NCBI GenBank assembly: GCA_028688175.1
Contig: JAQTYS010000122.1
Span: forward strand, 1 to 7,878
Direction: 5' to 3'
DNA from: Methanothrix sp.
Lineage (GTDB): Archaea > Halobacteriota > Methanosarcinia > Methanotrichales > Methanotrichaceae
DNA: 7,878 nt
Below the pieces are notes generated by a model. That model was not told the DNA's origin and did no database searches. It saw only the letters and a list, made by a program, of their open reading frames with translations. Within the stretch, counting starts at the first letter, position 1. The number at the start of each line of letters is the position of its first letter. The translations under genes were made by a program, and so were the position numbers. This document shows, piece by piece, positions 1-4,434 of this stretch.

Positions 1-112
1 TCTTTCGCATAGCCAGAGTTTCGTTATAGACCCATCTGCAAAGCTCTAGCTGCTCATTCAGCTTGGTTACTTGAGCCTTGGTTGGCTTGAGTCTATACCG
101 AAACACTTTCAT
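1..112 (-). CDS. tnpB: TnpB-type RNA-guided nuclease of IS200/IS605, N-terminus only
   Basis: The first 37 codons are visible, starting with ATG at 112-110 and running off the left edge in an open frame. The peptide begins MKVFRYRLKPTKAQ and later carries LCRWVYNETLA. This matches the start of TnpB/OrfB proteins, where a basic strand 'K.(F/Y)R(L/I)KPT..Q' is followed by a helix ending in 'R..(Y/F)N..L'. The start lies three bases after the tnpA stop, so the two genes are probably cotranscribed and translationally coupled; an AAGGT-like ribosome site overlaps the end of tnpA. TnpB proteins are RNA-guided DNA nucleases that help retain the element after excision. The catalytic RuvC residues and zinc finger would lie beyond the window, so whether this copy is intact cannot be judged. 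Confidence 0.85.
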   Translation of the reverse strand, partial: MKVFRYRLKPTKAQVTKLNEQLELCRWVYNETLAMRK

Positions 113-115
113 GGT

Positions 116-526
116 TTACTTGACCTTTTGCATTGCCACATATCGTTCTATTACATCTTTGGCAGCATCACCGCATGTTCCTACATAGTATGAAGGATTC
201 CACAGATGACCATTCCAGAGCTGCTTCCTTAGTTCAGGATGCTTCTCAAAGAGTTTCTTTGCCGTGATACCTTTGAATATTTTGACTATGTTTGCTGGTG
301 CGAATATTGGATGAGCATTGACGAAGAGATGGACATGATCCGGCATGATTTCTTGGTCTATCAATGAAATGCCCTTCTGCTCCGCGATTATCTCATGTAG
401 CCAATGAAGATCTTTGGCTACAGATCCCACCAGAACCTTTCTTCGGTATTTTGTGGACCATACGAACTGGTAATACACGTTATAAACACAACCTCTCGCA
501 CTCACCCAATGCTCTTGTTTAGTCAT
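116..526 (-). CDS. tnpA: IS200-type TnpA, Y1 HUH transposase
   Basis: A 136-residue protein, close to the usual 130-155 for the family, so it appears complete. It has the typical opening (YNVYYQFVWSTKYRRKVL at residues 15-32), the metal-binding HUH motif as HVH at residues 64-66 within MPDHVHLFV, and the conserved LWNPSYYVGTCG near residues 108-119. The catalytic tyrosine is most likely Y129 in IERYVAMQ. The enzyme cuts and rejoins single-stranded transposon ends as a dimer through a 5'-phosphotyrosine link. ATG at 526-524 is chosen because it sits a few bases downstream of the expected transcription start from a TATA box at 562-555; no Shine-Dalgarno is visible, so translation is probably near-leaderless. 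All catalytic residues are present, so it could still be active. Confidence 0.93.
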   Translation of the reverse strand: MTKQEHWVSARGCVYNVYYQFVWSTKYRRKVLVGSVAKDLHWLHEIIAEQKGISLIDQEIMPDHVHLFVNAHPIFAPANIVKIFKGITAKKLFEKHPELRKQLWNGHLWNPSYYVGTCGDAAKDVIERYVAMQKVK

Positions 527-554
527 ATTAGGATATACGTATGGTCGCCATTAG

Positions 555-562
555 TTTATATA
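555..562 (-). promoter_or_regulatory. TATA box for tnpA-tnpB
   Basis: On the minus strand the box reads TATATAAA, preceded by a purine-bearing stretch (CGAACGG) in the BRE position. Archaeal transcription normally starts about 25 bases downstream of the box centre, which falls near 533, only about seven bases before the tnpA ATG. The box is almost symmetrical and could also work on the plus strand, but nothing downstream there requires it. Confidence 0.6.
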
Positions 563-586
563 CCGTTCGATAGGCACGGGCTCTAT

Positions 587-606
587 CCCGCCTTTGAAAA
601 GGCGGG
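587..606 (-). repeat. Left-end hairpin of the IS200/IS605 element
   Basis: CCCGCCTT (587-594) pairs perfectly with AAGGCGGG (599-606) around a four-base loop. Its position, about 60 bases upstream of the tnpA start and just inside the presumed tip, is where TnpA recognises a subterminal hairpin in this family. The 3'-side unpaired bases expected in a TnpA hairpin are not obvious, so the assignment rests mainly on position. Confidence 0.7.
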
Positions 607-630
607 GATTAGACCTGATTTCGTCCTAAA

Positions 631-770
631 AAGCGGGCCCGGGCCACCGAGCGACCACCCGCAATCCCGCCCGCTCGACCGCAACGCAGCCGCAAGCGGG
701 CCTCCAGCCCCCCCTGGCGTGCGGGCGTCCCCCTGCGGCTGTGGGCAGTGGCCCGAGTCGGACATAGCCG
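631..770. other. GC-rich non-coding block with a three-way-junction fold
   Basis: This stretch is far richer in G and C than anything around it and holds no convincing reading frame. Three helices can coexist: 640-647 with 748-755 (8 bp), 648-653 with 672-677 (6 bp, directly stacked on the first), and 687-694 with 734-741 (8 bp), the last containing a small CCAG/CTGG hairpin at 704-717. Together they make a closed three-way junction of about 116 nt. On the minus strand the fold is followed by GGGCCCGC and five T residues, which would suit a 3' end. No archaeal RNA family (5S, RNase P, SRP, H/ACA, C/D) was recognised. Pairing by chance is easy at this GC content, so it may be only compositionally odd DNA beside the insertion sequence. 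Confidence 0.35.
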
Positions 771-781
771 CAATCGATGCC

Positions 782-1484
782 ATGCGATATTGCATCACTG
801 CAATTCTACTAACCGTGGCATCAGTCATGGCGCTGTCACCTGCCTTAGCCAGCGACAACTCAAAGATGGCCGCAGTTGCCACACCCACATGCGCTTCTGA
901 AAATGCTCTCCAGGATCTTACCGTCTCGTCTGTTGCTACCGTCTTTGCAGCCGGCCTTTTAGCAGGCTTCAATCCCTGTCTCCTGGCAATACTGGCCTTT
1001 CTAGCTAGCTCAATGCTGTCAGGTACAGGCCGCAGACGAGATATCTTGACTATGGTGGCCTTCTTTTCTCTGGGCATATTCGCGGTCTACATTAAGGAGA
1101 CTGCAAAGTGGAGGATTGTCCCTCTTCCGAACGGATTGGACTAAGAAATACGTCAACAGTGTCATTGCCAGCCGGAGGCTTAGCTTCTATTTCCTCTTAG
1201 GAGCCCTCTTCTCATTGGTAAGAGCCCCCTGTGTGGGAGGAATCTACATCGCTATCATTGGCATAATCTCCAGCCAGGGGTTTGCCTCGTCGGGGATGAC
1301 TTATTTGATGATTTATAACCTGGGTATAGCCCTCCCCGTGCTGCTTACAGGAGGATTCATCGCGTTAGGCATGAGCCCTGAGCAGGTGGATCATTTCCGC
1401 AGCAAACACAGAGTTGCCATCCGGCTATTAACGGGAATCACGCTATTGGCTCTGGCTTCGCTCATCTATATGCAAATGATTTAG
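782..1484 (+). pseudogene. CcdA/DsbD-like membrane protein, frameshifted with internal deletion
   Basis: Two pieces in different frames add up to one protein. Piece one (782-1144, 120 codons) starts with a signal peptide (MRYCITAILLTVASVMALSPALA), then a membrane segment with GFNPCLLA (Cys at residue 66) and the start of a second segment ending near FSLGIFAVYI. Piece two, read in another frame from about 1116 to 1484, holds SLFRTDWTKK, a segment with the second redox site (RAPCVGG) and two further membrane segments. CcdA proteins carry reducing power across the membrane through these two cysteines for cytochrome c or thioredoxin-fold partners. Against archaeal relatives, the end of the second helix, the third helix and the following loop are missing between about 1091 and 1116. 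That is a deletion, not just a one-base shift. No TATA box or ribosome site is evident upstream, since the GC-rich block and the insertion sequence lie there. Probably non-functional. Confidence 0.8.
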
Positions 1485-1524
1485 GCTAGAATCGTTAGAG
1501 AGAGGTTAATTGCTACGAAAAGCA

Positions 1525-1545
1525 AAAAGCTTATTAACTAGTAAT
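1525..1545 (+). promoter_or_regulatory. Candidate promoter for the 1683 gene
   Basis: AAAAGCTT (1525-1532) merges into a TATA-like CTTATTAA (1530-1537), with purine-rich sequence upstream as a possible BRE. The expected start is near 1557-1560, giving a leader of about 125 bases. The same AAAAGCTT-N7-AGTAAT pattern, with identical spacing, recurs before the binding-protein gene at 2170-2190, which supports the call. Confidence 0.45.
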
Positions 1546-1557
1546 ATCCTAACTAAA

Positions 1558-1682
1558 GAGTGACGACAGACCACCGTTGACCTCCTTTATCGTCGTCTAC
1601 CTGTTGTCAGGTTCCGGCCGCTGCCAGGCCGGACTCCTCTTCTGAAAAAGACGATTAAGATCATACAGATAGGAGCCATGCT
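1558..1682 (+). promoter_or_regulatory. Structured leader with possible ribosome-site masking
   Basis: The region between the presumed transcription start and the 1683 gene contains two perfect hairpin stems: GACGAC/GTCGTC (1562-1567 with 1592-1597) and TCCGGCC/GGCCGGA (1613-1619 with 1627-1633, seven-base loop). CTCCT occurs twice (1582-1586 and 1634-1638) and is the exact complement of the AGGAG ribosome site at 1671-1675. It therefore could form alternative structures that open or close translation. No known riboswitch class was recognised. Confidence 0.3.
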
Positions 1683-1988
1683 ATGACACAACTGATGATC
1701 ACCGATATCAGAAAAAGCAGCTGCGACACAAGGTTTGATCTTATCACCGCTATATTTCTCAGTCTAGATGGCCATGAGACCAGAGGACGGAGGTATCTAG
1801 ACGAAAGAAGCGTCCTGGTACTGGAGAGTGCTACAGCGCAGGAGGAGATTCCTGCAATTGGAGTGCGCACTGGAGATCAGTACATCCGCCTGAGAGCAAA
1901 GCCGGACCACGGGCTGATGGTAGGAGATGAGATACAATTTGGTAAAAATCGAGATAAAAAAACTGTCATTCAGCTACAGCAGTCGTAA
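1683..1988 (+). CDS. Hypothetical protein, 101 residues
   Basis: Not recognised. The start is ATG at 1683, seven bases after AGGAG (1671-1675); an ATG at 1678 stops after two codons and can be excluded. The protein is soluble-looking, without signal peptide or membrane segment, and mixed in charge. Its C-terminal half (EEIPAIGVRTGDQYIRLR followed by a GDEIQFG turn) reads like alternating beta strands and loosely resembles small OB/TOBE-like domains, but I cannot support a family. The last 14 codons or so overlap, in another frame, the first codons of an ABC ATPase stub that starts at 1939. The natural end may therefore have been near the GDEIQFG segment, with the present tail arising by a small indel. 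Its promoter resembles that of btuF, suggesting shared control with the transporter. Confidence 0.55.
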   Translation: MTQLMITDIRKSSCDTRFDLITAIFLSLDGHETRGRRYLDERSVLVLESATAQEEIPAIGVRTGDQYIRLRAKPDHGLMVGDEIQFGKNRDKKTVIQLQQS

Positions 1989-2121
1989 GATCCTCGAGGA
2001 CGTCAATCTCGCAATACGAAGATACAATCGCTGCGCTTCCCCAGATATCCTGCACTCACTCACAAGGAATATGGTACGCATGAGCGCTGTACCTGGCAAG
2101 CACAGTCATAAGGCCCCCTAA
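1939..2121 (+). pseudogene. N-terminal stub of an ABC transporter ATPase
   Basis: The frame from TTG at 1939 encodes VKIEIKKLSFSYSSRKILEDVNLAI, a clear match to the opening strands of FecE/BtuD-type ABC ATPases ('I.(V/L)..LSFSYG.R.ILEDV.L.I'). In an intact protein the next stretch is a Gly-rich lead into Walker A (GPNGSGKTT). Here the homology stops abruptly near 2015, and the frame runs on as an unrelated tail (RRYNRCASPDILHS) to TAA at 2121. Walker A, Q-loop, signature, Walker B and H-loop are all absent, so no ATPase can be made. GGAG lies 12 bases before the TTG, a poor spacing; an in-frame ATG at 1927 overlaps that GGAG. The piece sits just upstream of btuF-btuC, which themselves lack an ATPase gene, implying a deletion or rearrangement here. 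Confidence 0.7.
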
Positions 2122-2169
2122 ATTTAACTTACTCGGGCAGCACGGCGTTCTATTCGTACGGTTTAGCCC

Positions 2170-2190
2170 AAAAGCTTTAAGTCAAGTAAT
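2170..2190 (+). promoter_or_regulatory. Candidate promoter for btuF-btuC
   Basis: AAAAGCTT (2170-2177) followed by TTAAG forms a weak TATA-like element (CTTTAAG, 2175-2181). A start about 25 bases on falls near 2203, leaving a leader of about 23 bases. The spaced pattern AAAAGCTT-N7-AGTAAT is repeated exactly from 1525-1545. A separate AT-rich palindrome TTAATTAA (2213-2220) lies five bases before the start codon, too close to serve as the TATA box. It may hold a regulator site. Confidence 0.4.
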
Positions 2191-2225
2191 GATGAGTTAG
2201 GTCCAATTAAGTTTAATTAACTGAG

Positions 2226-3161
2226 ATGAGGAACTTGAACTTGATCTTGAAGTTGATGATATTATCTCTGGTCATATTGCCGTTACTATGCTCAGTAACC
2301 CTGGCAGAAGAAAACACGACCAGTGCGCTGACCGTTACGGACGATCTCGGGCGGGAGGTCAGCGTGGCCACACCCCCGCAGAGAATAGTCTCGCTCTCTC
2401 CTTCCAACACGGAGATCCTCTTCGCTCTCGGCCTGGGGGATCAAGTGGTAGGGGCAACGAAGTACTGCAATTACCCTCCGTCGGCGTTAGAGCTAAAGGA
2501 AAGCAAAAAGATCGAGGTCGTGGGCGGGTACGTTGATCCTGATGTCGAGAAGATCCTTTCACTGTATCCCGATCTGGTCCTGGCCAGCCGGACACGCAGC
2601 AGCGGGACAGTCTCCCTGCTGGAAAAAGAGGGCATTGCCACTTTTGTCATCGATCCGAATAACCTAAGCAGCATCATTCGATCCATTGAAAAGGTCGGAA
2701 AAATTTCAGGCAAGGAAGCGGATGCTTCAAAGCTATGTAATCAGATGGAGTCTCGAATAAAGGCCGTATCTGACAAGACCTCATCCCTTCCTAAAACGCG
2801 GGTCCTCTATATCGTCTGGCACGATCCAGTCAAGACAGCTGGTGCGGGAACCTTCGAGGACGAGCTTATCGAGAAGGCAGGTGGTGTGAACATCTTCCAT
2901 GATCTGTCAGGATATGCTCAGATAGATCCGGAAGCCATTGCCGTGCGAAACCCTGAGGTAATTATTGCCTGCTCAGGCATGGGAAGCGGGGCGGACATGC
3001 CTCTCACATGGGCAAAAACAGAACGCGGTTTGAATCAGACCGATGCTCGCAAGAATGGCAGGATCTACCAGGCAGAAGGAGATCTCATAACCCGCACCGG
3101 TCCCAGGATTGTAGATGGCCTGGAGATGCTGGCCAAGTTCATACACCCTGAGACGTTCTGA
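2226..3161 (+). CDS. btuF: ABC substrate-binding protein, BtuF/FhuD type (corrinoid or Fe-siderophore)
   Basis: A 311-residue extracytoplasmic binding protein of the helical-backbone (class III) fold. Residues 1-27 form a Sec signal peptide ending TLA; there is a Cys in the hydrophobic core, but its context does not fit a lipobox. The first lobe carries RIVSLSPSNTEILFALGLGD (53-72), with E63 in the position of a glutamate that docks on permease arginines in BtuF. The second lobe carries GTFEDELIEKAGG (208-220), with the matching glutamate. The YPPSALE and YPDLVLA stretches are also typical. Start: ATG at 2226 gives the whole signal peptide; no good ribosome site is seen, so a short leader is likely. 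The permease gene follows 13 bases later with its own ribosome site. Cobalamin is the favoured substrate in a corrinoid-dependent methanogen, but sequence alone cannot exclude haem, iron chelates or molybdate-like ligands. Confidence 0.85.
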   Translation: MRNLNLILKLMILSLVILPLLCSVTLAEENTTSALTVTDDLGREVSVATPPQRIVSLSPSNTEILFALGLGDQVVGATKYCNYPPSALELKESKKIEVVGGYVDPDVEKILSLYPDLVLASRTRSSGTVSLLEKEGIATFVIDPNNLSSIIRSIEKVGKISGKEADASKLCNQMESRIKAVSDKTSSLPKTRVLYIVWHDPVKTAGAGTFEDELIEKAGGVNIFHDLSGYAQIDPEAIAVRNPEVIIACSGMGSGADMPLTWAKTERGLNQTDARKNGRIYQAEGDLITRTGPRIVDGLEMLAKFIHPETF

Positions 3162-3174
3162 GGAATTTGGTCTC

Positions 3175-4275
3175 ATGTTTGGCAACAATGACATTTCCAG
3201 AGTACTGAAGCCGACTTCCTGCGATAGGACCCATTTAAAGGAGCAATACCGGCAATTCACCGGCCGAAAGGTGCTCTTCTTTCTGGTCATCGCAATGGCC
3301 ATTGCTCTCCTCGCTGGAGTCGCAGTAATCCTCGGCTCAGCAGAGATCAGCATTATGGATGTGTACGCCTGCATTCTGGCCAGACTCTTTCCCGGACACT
3401 TTCATACCACTGCATTTACGGATATGATTGTCTGGGACCTGCGGCTACACCGAGTTTTGATGGGCATTGTCGCGGGCATGGGCCTTGGCGCCTCCGGGGC
3501 GGTAATGCAGGGAATTCTTAAAAATCCGCTCGCCAGCCCCTTCACTCTGGGCATATCCTCTGCAGCCAGCTTCGGCGCAGCATTGGCCATCATTCTTGGG
3601 GCAGGCATTGTGGCAGGCTCCTGGCTGGTCATCGGCAACGCTTTTATCTTCGCCCTTCTCTCCGCGCTCGCCGTTTACGGCCTGGCCAAGTACAAAGGAA
3701 TCTCTTCCGAGACCATGATCTTGGCTGGCATTGCCATCATGTACCTCTTTTCTGCCTTAACCTCTTTGCTACAGTATGCAGGAACGTCGGATAAGGTCCA
3801 TGAAGTGGTCTTCTGGATGATGGGCTCGCTGGGCCGCTCCTCCTGGGAGACGACGGCGATGGTCCTGACAATTCATGTCATCTGTCTGCCTTATCTTATC
3901 ATCAAATCATGGGATCTCAATGCCCTGGGGGCTGGTGATGAGACTGCCCAGAGCCTGGGGGTGAACGTGGAGAAGACGAGGGTGATTTACATGATGCTAG
4001 CCTCGCTCATAACCGCCAGCATCATCTGCTTCACGGGAACCATCGGCTTCATAGACCTGGTCGCACCCCATATTACCAGGATGGCCATAGGCGGTGACCA
4101 TCGTTTTCTTTTGCCGGGCTCTGCCCTGGTGGGCGCCTTGCTTTTGCTGGGTGCGGATACCCTGGCAAGAGTAGTCCTGGCCCCTATGATTCTGCCGGTG
4201 GGCATTATGACCTCTTTCCTGGGAGTTCCCTTCTTCGTATACCTGTTTCTGCAAAGGAGGAGGACATTTTGGTAG
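3175..4275 (+). CDS. btuC: ABC permease, FecCD/BtuC family
   Basis: A polytopic membrane protein of 366 residues, slightly longer than typical BtuC/FhuB-half proteins because of a hydrophilic N-terminus of about 30 residues. Family signatures are intact: GAVMQGILKNPLASP (108-122), SLGVNVEKTR (260-269), GTIGFIDLVAPHITR (288-302), and PVGIMTSFLGVPFF (341-354) near the C-terminus. About ten hydrophobic segments fit the BtuC fold, which works as a homodimer with two ATPase subunits coupled through a cytoplasmic loop. I chose ATG at 3175 because GAGGAA (3160-3165) lies nine bases ahead and the frame upstream merely overlaps btuF. btuF ends 13 bases before it, so the two are one operon. Downstream, a strong ribosome site inside the last codons points to an ATPase start that no longer leads anywhere (see 4269-4328). 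Confidence 0.9.
   Translation: MFGNNDISRVLKPTSCDRTHLKEQYRQFTGRKVLFFLVIAMAIALLAGVAVILGSAEISIMDVYACILARLFPGHFHTTAFTDMIVWDLRLHRVLMGIVAGMGLGASGAVMQGILKNPLASPFTLGISSAASFGAALAIILGAGIVAGSWLVIGNAFIFALLSALAVYGLAKYKGISSETMILAGIAIMYLFSALTSLLQYAGTSDKVHEVVFWMMGSLGRSSWETTAMVLTIHVICLPYLIIKSWDLNALGAGDETAQSLGVNVEKTRVIYMMLASLITASIICFTGTIGFIDLVAPHITRMAIGGDHRFLLPGSALVGALLLLGADTLARVVLAPMILPVGIMTSFLGVPFFVYLFLQRRRTFW
4256..4264 (+). promoter_or_regulatory. Strong ribosome binding site for a vanished ATPase gene
   Basis: GGAGGAGGA lies inside the last codons of btuC, with GGAGG (4259-4263) five bases before a TTG at 4269. It is the best Shine-Dalgarno site in the window, yet the frame it serves ends after 19 codons. 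Confidence 0.6.
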
Positions 4276-4328
4276 GGATCATTAACAATGTTCCGCCAAT
4301 TTGCACCGGCATAATCGCCTGGAAATAA
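4269..4328 (+). pseudogene. Vestigial start of a BtuD-type ABC ATPase gene
   Basis: From TTG at 4269 the frame reads (M)VGIINNV and then an unrelated PPICTGIIAWK before TAA at 4326-4328. The first eight residues have the look of the opening strand of a FecE/BtuD ATPase ('V.I.NVSFSY'), and the start overlaps the btuC stop codon (TAG, 4273-4275), the usual coupling for btuC-btuD. The flanking sequence ACATTTTGGTAGGGATC resembles ACAATTTGGTAAAAATC at the start of the other ATPase stub near 1934 (13 of 17 bases agree). I infer that btuD began here and was removed by deletion. The match is short, so chance is possible, but the strong ribosome site and position make it more likely than not. Confidence 0.5.
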
Positions 4329-4338
4329 TCGCCTGGAA
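4311..4338 (+). repeat. Perfect 14-bp tandem duplication
   Basis: ATAATCGCCTGGAA is present twice head to tail (4311-4324 and 4325-4338) with no mismatch. Such a copy usually comes from recent replication slippage or imprecise joining. It lies in the scar downstream of the lost ATPase start. Confidence 0.9.
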
Positions 4339-4383
4339 CCAGCCGGGTACCAAAAGCCAGAAACCAAAATATTTAAAAGATAA

Positions 4384-4402
4384 GAAGGCTTTCTCAGCCT
4401 TC
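4384..4402. terminator. Bidirectional hairpin terminator between convergent operons
   Basis: GAAGGCT (4384-4390) pairs with AGCCTTC (4396-4402) around a five-base loop. On the plus strand it is followed by TTTTT at 4412-4416. On the minus strand it is followed by a T-rich run (TTATCTTTTAAATATTTT). It lies about 110 bases after btuC and 33 bases after the stop of the binding-protein gene on the other strand, so it can end both transcripts. Archaeal termination depends mostly on the U-rich tract; the hairpin may mainly protect the 3' ends. Confidence 0.55.
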
Positions 4403-4434
4403 GTTGAGACATTTTTGCGCAGCCTAATGGCAGC

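Larger units (their letters stand above)
1..635 (-). mobile_element. IS200/IS605-family insertion sequence, left part only
   Basis: An element of the single-stranded 'peel and paste' class, read on the minus strand: left-end hairpin, then tnpA, then tnpB, which leaves the window at position 1. The tnpA-then-tnpB order on one strand, a HUH transposase of 136 residues and a subterminal hairpin instead of terminal inverted repeats all fit this family. Elements of this class make no target duplication, so the outer boundary cannot be read from a direct repeat. I place it near 620-635 because the hairpin usually lies within a few tens of bases of the tip. The right end, and the guide RNA normally overlapping the 3' end of tnpB, lie outside the window. 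Confidence 0.8.

Noticed and set aside
640..755. 5S rRNA or another standard RNA gene, suggested by the roughly 116-nt three-way junction
   Set aside because: None of the conserved 5S loop sequences, RNase P core, SRP loop or box motifs could be found on either strand.
404..781. Upstream extension of the ccdA frame across the insertion sequence and GC-rich block
   Set aside because: It runs antisense to tnpA and through non-coding sequence. The signal peptide starting at 782 is the natural N-terminus.
583..1077. Long minus-strand frame of 164 codons
   Set aside because: It is antisense to the ccdA remains and the GC-rich block, has no recognisable domain and has a biased composition typical of shadow frames.
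1558..1682. Cobalamin riboswitch before the transporter region
   Set aside because: No B12-box or class core is present, and this class is essentially a bacterial feature.
2213..2220. TTAATTAA as the TATA box of btuF
   Set aside because: It lies only five bases before the start codon, so transcription would begin inside the gene and lose the signal peptide.
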